Notes under the pieces: generated by a model
The model's input: only the letters and a program-made list of their open reading frames with translations
Told to the model about the DNA's origin: nothing
The model's database searches: none
Shown: one piece after another, positions 22,287-33,323 of the stretch
Numbering within the stretch: position 1 is the first letter of the stretch
Layout: every line of letters begins with the position of its first letter
Program-made: the position numbers and the translations under genes
From: Porites lutea
Lineage: Eukaryota; Cnidaria; Anthozoa; Scleractinia; Poritidae
Assembly: GCF_958299795.1 (NCBI RefSeq)
Contig: NC_133204.1
Location: 42,584,823-42,648,822 of the forward strand
Length of the DNA: 64,000 bases
Direction: 5' to 3'

Positions 22287-25200
22287 ATGGCTCAGTATGG
22301 CTACTTGTCTACAAGTTTAACGCAGCGAGGTGTCGTTTTTTTAATTCTGGTTTATGTGAATTTGCACGCCCTGAGCGAACAAGACGTTGTGTTCGGCAGA
22401 GAGAACTATGTAGAACAAAATGTTTCGATAAATCTGGAGCACTCTGTTTTCACTGTTAGTGAAAAGTTTCTTTCCGTAGCAATTGATGCGAGTATGATGA
22501 GGAATCATTGGCCCCACATTAATTTTACTTCTGAGAAATTTTATACCCTCGCGAGAGGTCTTTCCCCAGCTTTTCTTCGTGTAGGTGGGACGTCCGCAGA
22601 TTTTTTGATCTATAATGATTCTTCGGGCTATAATAAGTTCAAGAATGTTACAAATTTTACAATAACGCACGAGGATTTGGATAAGATTCATCTGCTGTCT
22701 TCTAAGGCGAACTGGAATGTTATGTTTGGATTGAATGTGCTTCTACGGCAGAAGGATGGATCTTGGAATGCGAGTAACCCCAAACAAATTATGCAGTATG
22801 TTGCTGAAAGTGATTATCATTTTGGTTGGGAGCTTGGAAATGGTAAATTAAAAATAGAAATAAACTGGATGTGTAAATGTAGTGGATATTAATTTTAGGG
22901 ATGATTTTACCTTACCCTTGAAATTGATAGTACGGTTAACCAGGCAGTATTACACTCTGATTTCAGTTTTTTCTTTTGTTTACTTGTAACTATTTGGCAG
23001 TAACTTTGTAGATCCAGGTTTAGATACTCTTTCATGGGTTACTTGAAATCATTCTATCCTTAGCTTTGAATTCTATTTACTTTGGACTTTTGGGTATCAT
23101 ACTGTATGGAAAGGAGTTATAAACATAAACGAAAATGACAATTAAATCAAGGATGAAACAGAGAATACAACACATGCTGTGGCTCAATATTTTACCTGAT
23201 TTAATTACATTTTCCTTTGTTTATAATACAGGGGGCACTGGGGGCTGCTAGAGCACAGGCTTTGTGATAGTGAGTTTTAAAATTAATTTAATTTATGTCC
23301 ATGGAGTGTAGCATTTGTCAAGAAAAAAAAAGCAAAAACAAAAACAAAACAAATAAAATATAGTTAATCATCAATTTCTTTAATCTCAAGCTACGTTGTA
23401 CAAACAGACACGACATTTTTAGGTCCAGAATGTTGGGAGTGGTTGGATAGTGTTCGCATTGGTTTGAAAAAAATTCACAACTCATTTTTACGGAGACAAT
23501 GTGTTATGTATGTGTCTGGCCCCAAAAATGTTGGAAGAGCTGTGCAAACAATGTGGTGCCATGCGTTGGAGATCATAGAACTAAAAGAATGCCTGGAGTA
23601 GTTAGCTCAAAAGTTTGACCAGTTTCAAACTTTGTGCAACAACTCCCAACTACACGCAATGACATTGCAACGGGGTACGCAAACAGATGCGACATGTAAC
23701 ACTCAACAAAGTTAGGTGTTGTTCAGGGGCACCCAATGAGAATATAGTTCAAAACCACTTAAACATAGCATTGTTGAACGTATTTTAGTATTTAAATGGT
23801 AGATATAGGCATATTTTTATCCCCTAAAAATTTTTCATCTGTTCGGATTTCCTAGCTGAAAGTCTAGTGATGCGAAAATTATAGGGATCAAAACTTATCT
23901 TTTCGAAAATTTCAGCCACAAAAAAAGGGTCCTGAAAATTCTAGGTGATCTTTTTGGGGTACAAATCCATTAAAAATGGGCAATTATACCATTTTTTAGA
24001 TATTCGAAGATCCTAGGAGAGGCAGGCAAGCAACCAAGTTTACAACAAATGTTCCGACAATTCTAGATCTCAAATTGTCTTCCGAACAGATATTTTCTGA
24101 AAATTGTTGTTGGGTGCCCCTGGTTGTTGGCCAGCATTAATGTTGCATCTGTTTGCAAAGAGCTTAAAGGGGATTTAGTCAACGGAGACCAGTAGATTTT
24201 GCATATGTCCTATAGTCCTCTATTTCCAAAGGGCAGTGAATGGTTTTCAAAATGCATGGTGTATTTTAGCTGAACTTTAGTAGGTTTAACAAAATCAGTT
24301 ATCATGGTTTCTCTGCAAATTAGTCTTTTTCTGCTCACATACAATTTAAACCATTTCAAAATTTGGCTCTAGGTTTTCATGATCATGTAAAAAAGGTAAG
24401 ATTCAGGTTGCAATAAATTGCATAGTTTTCTCTTAGACCTGTCAAAATTTATTTCCTTTTTTGTCACTTTAAGAACCTAACCTCTTTGATGATTTCAATA
24501 AGTCACTGTCTCCAGAAGATCTTGCAAGTGACTTCCACACATTGAGAGAAATTCTGAAAAGCAGCCCTCAGTTTGGAAATTGTCTTGTTGGCCCTGACGT
24601 TACCCGGATTCAGAATTATTCTAAAAGTGCAAGCTATCTTGAAAGGTAATCTAATGTTAAACCCCCTTCCGTTCATTGCTTTGTTTCTTTATTATAGAGC
24701 CTGATCATTTCAAGACATATTTTAACAAGTCTGTATCTACAGAGGAGCTAGCAGAAGACTTTAAAACCTTAAGGGCAATTCTTAAAAGCACTCCTCAGTT
24801 TGGAAACTTTCTTGTTGGCCCTGATGTTACGACAGTAGGGAATCACTCCAGAGCTGCATTGTTCTTGGAAAGGTGAAGTTCTGAACTGGTTAGAATTTGG
24901 CCAAATAGCTGGCTCTTACCAGGTGTTAAACACTGTCAGTATAAAGAATAACACTGCAGTGACCTTGAGAGGGGGACAGCTTTTAGTCTAATGGTGCTTA
25001 ATTAAGACTATCCAGCTCAGGGAAGTTGTTGTCAACTTTAATAACCATACTCTCCTTTAAATAAGTGCCCCCCTTTGAATTAGAGTCCCCCGTGAATCTA
25101 TTAGAACATAGAATAGAAGTATTCAACACAAGAATTTACTTAGATAACCATAGAGGAGACAGACTTTGAGAGTGACCACACCCAGAAAATTAATAATGAA

Positions 25201-28200
25201 GTAAGAACCCACTTTGAATTAGTGCCCCTAAGAGGATACCTTTTTTGACTTGGCAGCTTAATTTAAACACAGGAGAAAAAACAAGGTACATTGTTACTAG
25301 TAAAATTGTTGAGGTTTGTTAATAAAGTCGGAGCTTGAGCATTGTTGAGAAAGTGTCAGTCATTCTATACCCTTTATCTGATATCCTTATCATGATCTCT
25401 CTGCTGTTAATTTTCCCTGTAGTGAATTACTAGCAGCCTTTTTTAGGAATTCAGGTAGTGGGGAGTGGCACAAATAGGAAGCAGGGGATTCTGTTCTCTT
25501 TGCACTGCCCTCACTATATGAACATGAACAAGGAACAGGCTAAAATTAATGACAATGAGGTAGTTTATACAACCTAAATGAGTGAACTTGTGCAAATTCT
25601 CGACTTTCATTGGAGATAAGAAATATTACAATTATCATTGTTTTGTTGTCCTCTGTTTAAGATTGTAATTGCATTCTCTTGTTTTCCATTGTTTTAGTTT
25701 TGTTTCCCGAGCTAAAGATGTCATTGATGCAGTTACTTGGCACCAGTAAGTTAACTTAGATGTGAATTAATGTATTAATGAATAATTGTGTTATTTCTCC
25801 ATTTTGATTATTTGTTATTATTTTTTCCTTGTTTAGGTACTACCTTGATGGAAGAACTTGTACTATGAAAGATTTTTACAATCCAGATGTATTGGATAAA
25901 TTGCTGCATGAGCTGGAGGAAGCCAACGACATCTTGGATAAACTAGATCCAGATACACCCAGGTGGCTGGGGGAGACTAGCAGTGCTTATGGAGGAGGGG
26001 CTCCTGGATTGTCTGACAGATATGGTGCAGGATTCTTGTAAGTTTACTTTCAACAATATTATTTTCAATGGAAGTAACATTTTTTCTTTTTAGCATCAAA
26101 AGTGGCAGGATGGGGTTGGAAAATTCCATTTTTAGAATCAGGCAATATTAGCATTAGCACATGCCGTAGGATAGTATATGGCTCTTAAGGTGCTTGTAAG
26201 TCTGTAAATCTGGTGTGGTGAAAGGGTGTCAATATTATTTTTAATATATACCTCACCTAATTTATCAGGGTGGCACACCTGTGTTGAGTCCAAATGGTCA
26301 GTGGGGAGACTAGGAGAATTCCTTCCCCCTGGCCTGCAGCTGCGGTACTTCTCCTTCTTTCTATAACTACTAAGTGACTATACATTCTGCAGCTCTTGTG
26401 TGGTCAGTTTCTACTCCATAACTACATGTTACTGCATAGAATTAGATTTACATGCATTCTCCTGTTCCGTTTATCATTTCAAGTGAGTGGATCTTGAGAA
26501 GAAAAAGAAAATCGAAGTGCCATCGCTGGATTGCTTTTACAACTTAGAAACCAGGCACTGGCTTGTAATAAAATGCACTCCTCAACAAAAAGTATTTAAG
26601 CCATACAATATTAAAATCTTGTTAGCCTATAGATAGCTCCTCCTTGCTGTAGAATGAAATTCTAAAGTCTCCTTGGCAGTCATCAGTTTATTTCATCACA
26701 CAATGTCCTCCCGATCCCTTCCCGCCGAAGGGGACAACTCCCTTTTGAAAGGAGCAGCGATGCCCATCTTCTTGTTAAGGAGAGTAAGTCGCAGATTTTG
26801 TTCTACTGGCACCAGCATTTTGACCCATCAGCTATTGCTAAGAAAAAAAAATCAAAAGAAGTAGATGCTTTAATTAGTGTTTTCAAGGTCTGGACACAAG
26901 CAAAAAATAAAGGAAAAAAACTGCTTCTTGGGGTGAGGTATTATTTATTGTTTTATATAATGGCAAAGAAAAGTTAGATAAGAATAAAGCAGTAAAAAGT
27001 TGAAAAAAATGTTAGCGGTACCCAAGAGAGGTACCCCTTGGTCGGTGAATATCATTTTTCAGCGCATTGTCACCATGAACAAGGGTTATATGCTTCTGTA
27101 ACCTTTTCCAGGCTCTTAGATAGTGGGGAAGACGTGAAAATGAAAGGCGCGCAAAAAAGTAGCCTGTTCCAGGCTCCGAGATAGTCGGGCCCCGGCAATT
27201 GAGAAAACGCGAACAAAAACAGGAGGAAACTTTTTTCCCCACCCCGCCCCCATTTTCGCGCGCCCTTCACTTTCGCGTCTTCCCCACTATCTGAGAGCCT
27301 GGAACAGGCTAGTGAAAAAGGGGCGGGTCGAGAAAAAGGAAAGAGGAAAAAGTTTCCTCTCGTTTATTTTCTTGTTTGCGCACTCTCAATTCCGTGGACC
27401 CCACTATCTCGGAGCCTGGAACAGGCTAATGCTTCTGCAATGAAGTACTTCTTTTAATTTTTTAATGTTTCCAGGTGGCTTGATAAGCTGGGTCTTGCTG
27501 CTCGAATGCGTCATGAAGTTGTTATTCGCCAGACGTTTGCTGGAGGAAATTATGCTCTACTAAACAATGATTTGGACCCAAATCCTGTAAGTATAATCTG
27601 TCAACTAAAGTAACCTGTTCCAGGGCTCTCGGATGATAGGGACGTACTAAAGCGAAAATACGGTCAAACGAAAATTTGACGCGCCTGATAAGAGAAAAGG
27701 TAACCTGAGATCAGGGCAAATTTTAGCAGTTCTCATATGTAGTCAAATCACTCTTATGCAGTCCGGCTTTCCCGCCGGAATGTTATTTACAAAGAGAAAC
27801 GAAAATGGAGCCTGATCTCAGGTTAGAGAAAAGGAGGCTGTGGTGGGAAAAAGGAAAGAAATCCTGTAAGCATATCTTTCACTACCCTCTTTTACCCTTT
27901 TTTTGTCAACTTGGATAAATTTGGGCTGTCAAACTGTCAAAATTTCGATTTGTTGGAATCATTTTCATATTTCCCGCGCCAGTGTTTTGCAGGTATTTCT
28001 TGTCTTCCCAGCTCCCGCGCGTTTTCCCCACTTTTATCATGATAATTGTATATAATATTTTGGAGCCTGGAACAGCTTAATGGTAAAGTTATTATGCTCA
28101 AAGTAGTAATAAAAAGAAAATAATAGAAAAATGCCTCGTTCCATATCGAACGAAAGTGACCAAAGCCGTCGTCAAAGGGTTTAAATTATACTTCTCATCA

Positions 28201-30530
28201 CATGTAGTTTATAAGGGCTTAGCAGTGTTGCCACTCCAACTGTTCGACCGGTCACTTCGTTAATATTCGACGAGAATGGCATGGCCCAACCATTGGCAAC
28301 AAGGTCCCACTGTAACTGGAATAAGCTACTGACTGTAATCTCCCTCTTGAAACATATCTCTAGGGATCTAAACGCTAACTGCCCAAATTATAAACTGTAC
28401 TTTCATTCCGTGCATCCACTGTGAATTTTTGTCGTACTAAAAAACTCGTTTGTGTTTCTTGTAGGATTACTGGCTGTCTTTGTTATACAAGAGGCTTGTG
28501 GGGGTAAAAGTCCTAGAGGTGAATGGCGGAACAGAAGAGAAGCGTACCACCCGTGTATACGCTCACTGTGCTAGCAGGTATAAAATGAGTAGAAAACTCT
28601 GTCCAGTCACTTTGAGGCGTGAGCTGAACTGGCTCTTTTTGTTACTACACTCTCGTTGCTTGGAAAGGGGGTCCCCTAACAGCTGAGCGGGGCTTGAATT
28701 TAATCATTTATTGCTTTACGGAATACAGGAAATACCCTGTTGGTGCTGTCACCCTCCTTGTTCTGAATATTCACAATCTTGACCCAGCTGGCTTGAAACT
28801 TACTGGAAGCCTGCAACAAAAACAAGTGGAAGAGTACCTGTTGACAACAGAAAACAGTGACCTTACGTCGAAGTAAGTACAATAGTCTGAATAGTTTTTG
28901 ATGATAAATGAGGTTACTTCGTACTGAAGGAAGCAACACCCTAGGTATGGAAATTCCCACGTTAATTAAGACAGGTAGGCAGGCAGCCGACAGGCAGACA
29001 ATCCAACAGGCAGACGGGGAAACAGACAGGCAGGTAGGAAGGCAGGCAGTTAGGCAGGTAGATAGGTAGGTAAGCAGGCAGGCAGGTAGGTTGGTAGGCA
29101 AATTAAGCAGGCAGAAAGGTAGGCAGGTAGGAAGGCATGCAGGCAGGCAGGTTGGCAGTTAGGTAGGAAGGAAAAAATCATATGGATTTCTACCCTAACA
29201 CCCTCTTCCGGTATGAGGACTGTAGGTAGGTGAGTAGTGCAGGCAGGCAGGTAGGTAGACAGGCAGGCAGGCAGGTAGGCAGGTAGGCAGACAGATAGAC
29301 TGTTACAATGTAATTGGAAGTGACAGGGGTCACTTCTTGCACTTTTGCCCCGAGCTGAAGTTCGTCAGCTTTTGAATGTTTTTGCGGTGGTAAATTGATT
29401 TTTCTGGGTTGTCAAAACCGACCGATAAGTCGTGGTTGGAAGACCGACATCTCTGCAACCGGTTAAGTGTTTTGTCGAAATTGCAGTTAGACGAGGGTTA
29501 ATTGAAATCTTGGGGTGCTCGTCATTATGCCAAATTTCCGGAACTTTCGTTTGATGGAACGTTTCGCTCCTGGTGGAAATTTTCCAGAAAAAGTGATGCA
29601 CCTCCAGAGGTGTTCCTCCTCTTCTAGTCGGTCACTTACCGTTACCTTTCCAAAAATTCTCGTTTCCAGTCCCACTTCGCTGAGAAGTGGTCAGAATTTC
29701 GGTTTAAACGTACCTCATTGCATGAAATTTTCCCGACACTTAAATTTCGCGATTTTGCAAAATTTTTGTACTTTGGATCACTTTAATTTCGCGATCTTTA
29801 GTAAGACGCTATTTATTTAACTTATCCTTGAAGCAAACAGAACAATGTCATTTACAATAACGTCAAAATTTATAACGAGATGCAGCGACGGTTCTATATG
29901 AGAACAGTAACAAGAAAGTTCTAACAATTTCCATAATTATGCTTGTTCGTTATAATTTTAGTCAATTGACCATGATCTCCATGTTCGTTTGTGTAAAATT
30001 GGCCTTTCTTCATTAATTATTAGCTATTATTGATATATTGTTATTCACTTAATTATCGCATCATGTTATGCTCGCGATACTTTTTGTTCGCGTCACTTTA
30101 ACTTTTGCGATTTTAAAAAGAGTCGCGATTTTATTAAATTGTCGAGAAAATTTCGTGTAATAAGGTGAATGGAAACGTCTATCCGGTTCGAAACTTCGTT
30201 CCATTTTCTCTTGGTGAGTTCTACTGATCTCTGACAGGTCGGTTTGGCAGAGTGGACAGCATCTCCGGTAAGGGTACACTCCCGTTCTGCTGAGTGCATT
30301 TAAATTTACCTTGAACCAATGGTGAAGAAAAGTGGAGTGATAGAGTTGCTCTTATCTCTTTTTGTGACAGAACCGTCAGACTAAATGGAAAACTCCTAAA
30401 ACTTGTGGATGACCACACCTTTCCAGATCTTATTCCTGCGATTGTACCGGGAGATAAACCTCTCATTCTTCCGCCTCTGACGTTTGGGTTTTACGTCATC
30501 CCAGGAGCTTCTGCTGGTGGGTGCAGATAG
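22287..30530 (+). CDS. heparanase-like endo-beta-glucuronidase (GH79), gene 1
   Basis: Secreted enzyme expected to cut heparan sulfate at internal glucuronosyl bonds. Exons inferred from splice consensus and frame: 22287-22842, 24474-24645 (2a) or 24698-24872 (2b), 25698-25745, 25837-26037, 27475-27586, 28465-28577, 28729-28872 and 30371-30530. Intron phases are 1,2,2,2,0,2,2. The product is 501 residues with 2a or 502 with 2b. It opens with a signal peptide (hydrophobic VVFLILVYV). Catalytic acid E186 sits in WELGNEP, split across the exon 1/2 junction. Nucleophile E305 sits in [12 protein letters not shown]. Their spacing of 119 residues is close to human HPSE (E225/E343). The roughly 48-residue linker cut out of human pro-heparanase is missing: [11 protein letters not shown] runs straight into NKFKN. 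Several N-glycosylation sites. A plausible poly(A) signal lies at 30964. Confidence 0.92.
23725..24121 (-). mobile_element. hAT-type element in heparanase 1 intron 1, copy 3 of 5
   Basis: Reverse-oriented member of the family at 7403-7803 with intact ends AGGGGCACCCAA and TTGGGTGCCCCT. Flanking 8-mers TGTTGTTC and GGTTGTTG agree at six of eight positions, consistent with an old hAT target duplication. The paralogous intron of gene 2 shows no copy. Confidence 0.7.
24474..24645 (+). other. alternative exon 2a of heparanase 1
   Basis: 172 nt, acceptor CACTTTAAG, donor GTAATC. It encodes the E186-P-N catalytic loop and ends with [19 protein letters not shown]. It is closer to the single exon 2 of gene 2 (about 50 of 57 residues identical) than to exon 2b, so it is the conserved form. 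It starts after phase 1 and ends in phase 2. Confidence 0.88.
24698..24872 (+). other. alternative exon 2b of heparanase 1
   Basis: 175 nt, acceptor TTATTATAG, donor GTGAAG, same entry and exit phases as 2a. It encodes E-P-D-H-F in the catalytic loop and ends [19 protein letters not shown]. It keeps the core ([14 protein letters not shown]) but differs from 2a at about 40% of positions and is one codon longer. Joining 2a to 2b gives AGA GCC TGA, an immediate stop, so the two must be used alternatively. Confidence 0.85.
27101..27427. mobile_element. two interleaved inverted-repeat elements, heparanase 1 intron 4
   Basis: Four ends of one family (CCAGGCTCxxAGATAGT) occur in this order: left a near 27107, left b near 27161, right a ending near 27311, right b ending near 27427. 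Inner sequence pairs a with a (GGAAGACGTGAAAATGAAAG with its complement) and b with b (CGGCAATTGAG with CTCAATTCCG). The pairs therefore interlock instead of nesting. Confidence 0.6.
27608..28083. mobile_element. degraded AACCTGTTCCAGG-ended element, heparanase 1 intron 5
   Basis: The left end AACCTGTTCCAGGGCTCTCG and right end GAGCCTGGAACAG belong to the same terminal family as 27101-27427. It hosts the younger element at 27701-27825. Non-coding. Confidence 0.5.
27701..27825. mobile_element. 125-bp Mutator-type MITE with perfect 9-bp target duplication
   Basis: The ends TAACCTGAGATCAGG and CCTGATCTCAGGTTA are flanked by GAGAAAAGG at 27692-27700 and 27826-27834. A perfect 9-bp duplication is the signature of Mutator-like transposition and implies a recent insertion. 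Confidence 0.8.
28965..29302 (+). repeat. GCAGGCAGGTAG minisatellite, heparanase 1 intron 7
   Basis: Degenerate 4-bp-based repeat (GGCA/GGTA units) at 28965-29165 and 29222-29302, separated by a short unique stretch. Gene 2 has no equivalent in its intron 7, so the array grew after the gene duplication. Confidence 0.8.
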
Positions 30531-30963
30531 GCCAAAAGCCATCCGTAGAACAATTGAGGACGAAAATCATTGTTCAACGAAGGCTGAATTCCTAGCACCT
30601 TGATATACTATCTATCATTCATTTTTTTAGTATAGGAATGTGTCACTGAATGACGAAATCAGTTTTTCAAATTAGCCCCAATTCTCAACAGATAATATTT
30701 TCGTTTTGTATAACTGCACATCTTTGCAGCAGCTGTATTTTTTGTAATTTTCAGTATTTTTATTCAATATGAATTGCAACTGTAAATTCTCATAGGTCTC
30801 TATTCAGTTGACCTCATTTATAAATTCAAGCAATATCAATATCTATTGAGTGCCTTAGGAGTCATATATTAGTAACAGATGAAAACAAGTTGCAGTGTGT
30901 GAAAAAAGCCGCAATGAAGTTGAACTTGAATTCAATCGAGCGGTATGGAGGGTGTAAAAGGAA

Positions 30964-30973
30964 AATAAATAAA
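30964..30973 (+). promoter_or_regulatory. candidate poly(A) signal of heparanase 1
   Basis: Two overlapping AATAAA hexamers lie about 435 bp past the stop codon at 30530. They are the best candidate seen. Others may be used. Confidence 0.4.
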
Positions 30974-32404
30974 GAAAACGTAGTGTTTTACTGATGAAGT
31001 GGTGGTTTTCAGTTCTTCTTCGTGAGATTAGAATAAATTGACCATGTAAATATATACGAATCAAGAAAACTAAATCCGTGGTATTTTGTTTTTTTTTTTC
31101 CTTATTAAAGCGGCACTTTACGCAATAAACTTCCAGGGTACTCTTTGCAATCGATGACAATTTTTTTTGTCAAATTCGTCGCAAAGCTTCTCAAAGCCTC
31201 TAACTACCATGCTCTTCGTTAAGTAATAGGTGTCTCCCCTCTCTGATAGTTTTTTTCTACCGTGTTTAGGCTATGATTTTTCGCCAACTGGCACCGAACA
31301 GTGTTCGGTGTGAAATAAAATGTCAACTTTTGAATCATTAATTCTTTATTTTCTTAAAATGCGCCTCTGTGTGTATAGATCTATTTAGTTTTACAGGCCA
31401 TTTACCTCGCTCTCTTAAAATCGTAGAAAATGGGAAATGCTACAATATCAAATGTTCCATCCCAGGGAGACCTTCGATGCCTTATCTGCGATCATACTTT
31501 TTACCCCTTTCTTTCTGTTTTTTTGAGAAGAGATGAGAAAGGAGATAGTAGAGATATCGGGACGGCGTGATTTACAGGCTAACAAAAGCCCCACCTCGGG
31601 AACTCATGATCACAACCTGGCAAATACCCGACACCAGGAACTATGCAGCCCCCGAAATGATCCCCAACCCAGAAATGATCCCTAAATCGACCCCGAAATG
31701 ATACCGACAATTTCTCTTCACGTCGACCCCGAAATGATCCCCTATTAATTTTAGGAATGGAATGATATCGTAGAACTATGGACTGATTAAAGTGCACAAC
31801 ATTGACTCATTAAGTTCACTAATAATCTTCACTTGCAGCTACTTGCCCACATTTTTTAATGTCATTAATCTGGGATTACACTTTGAACTGCATTAAACGA
31901 AAAGTCTAGTATATTTTTAGTAACCCCGTGAACTGCAAGTGATAACATTAAAAAACATAACATTTTAAATTATCATTACTTACTTTAGGTGATTATAGCC
32001 TGGGTTATAGAGAAAACTGCGTGAATGTTAAATTGTAAAAATGATGTTAAAACTGCATGCCTTGGACATTGAATTTGATGATGGTGATGTTGGTGATGCA
32101 AAAGTAGACGAATTGACTGACCCATTACCACTCAAGCTTGCTCTCGAACTTGCCTCCCTGACGGCTTAGTGAGGGCAGAGTTGAATTGATTTCAGCTATA
32201 AAGGATGGAAATGTTCGAGTTGAGGCTTTCTTTGTTTCATGCTTTTACCGATCGTAAAACTGTAGCACGAACTCTTGAATATTCGATAGTCCATAGTCCG
32301 GCATTCCTTAGTCCATAGTACAGTCATGCTCATCCTTACATGGAAGTGGCATTCTTCAAGTTTGGATGCGCTTCGTTCAAGTGAGATTTATTTGGGTGAA
32401 CAAC
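30974..32404. other. spacer between the two heparanase genes
   Basis: No gene is seen. A patch near 31620-31745 repeats the phrase CCCGAAATGATCC three or four times and looks like part of a dispersed element. The last few hundred bases should include the promoter of gene 2, but no specific site can be supported. Confidence 0.4.
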
Positions 32405-32978
32405 ATGGCATATTTTGGAATCATTTTTCCTCGTTTGACGCTGCTTGTAACTGTGTTTTCGATACTTGTCTCTGGGAATTTACGTGCATTGAGTTTCAAG
32501 GACATAAACGAAGACGGTAAAGAAAAATTTGTGGAACAAACTGTTTCGATCAATTTGAACCAGTCCGTCTTCACAGTCAGTAAGAAGTTTCTCTCCGTGG
32601 CAATTACAGTTGGTTTGATACGGGAGCATTAATTGGCCCCACATTAACTTCACCTCAGAGAAATTCTTCACTCTCGCAAAGGGTCTCTCTCCTGCATTTC
32701 TTCGTGTGGGAGGGACGGCCGAAGATTTTTTGATCTATGATGATTCGCCAGGGTTGAACAAACACAAGAATTTTACTAATTTTACAATAACGCACGAGGA
32801 TTTGGATAAAATTCATCTGCTGTCTTCTAAGGCAAACTGGGATGTTTTGTTCGGATTGAATGTGCTTCTCCGAGAGAAGGATGGATCTTGGAATGCGAGT
32901 AACCCTAAAAAAATTATGCAGTATGTTGCTGATAGTGGCTATCGTTTTGGATGGGAGCTTGGAAATGGTAATTTTATA

Positions 32979-33073
32979 CCGGGGAGGGGGGGTGGGGGGG
33001 GGGCACTGCCATATATGGGTTATATAGGTATGTGCCCTGTAAAGGGTATGGTTTTCAAGCAGTTTACTCTAGG

Positions 33074-33112
<39 letters not shown>

Positions 33113-33323
33113 GTATCATTTTTCAGGAAGCTGATCAGTTGGTTAAAGATTTTATCTACACTAGGGAAACAGCTACTCTAGGATAGGGGGATTAGGGGAG
33201 TTTACTCTAGTATAGGGTAGCAAAATTCACCTGAACTAGCTCTGGTATAGGTTAAGGGTTCCAGGGTCCCAGCAGCACAACCCCACCTAGAAGTTCTTAC
33301 AGTAACCCCCCCCCCCTCCCGGG
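32979..33323. mobile_element. G-run-ended MITE just inside heparanase 2 intron 1
   Basis: The ends CCGGGGAGGGGG and CCCCCTCCCGGG are flanked by ATTTTATA at 32971-32978 and 33324-33331, an 8-bp duplication. The interior repeats CTCTAGGATAGGGTA-like phrases. It begins 11 nt after the 5' splice site and is absent from gene 1. Confidence 0.75.

Noticed and set aside
22341-22691. 116-codon minus-strand frame opposite heparanase 1 exon 1
   Set aside because: Shadow of a real coding exon. No domain and no independent evidence.
24474-24872. Exon 2b as a decayed relic copy of exon 2a
   Set aside because: 2b has intact acceptor and donor sites and matching phases. Its frame is open and the NEP catalytic motif and the core are conserved, so it looks functional.
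28965-29302. CRISPR-like regular repeats
   Set aside because: Simple degenerate tetranucleotide array without distinct spacers, in an animal intron.
32706-33077. Separate 123-codon gene after the stop in heparanase 2 exon 1
   Set aside because: It starts at a GTG inside the heparanase frame and runs past the splice donor into the MITE. It is the rest of exon 1.
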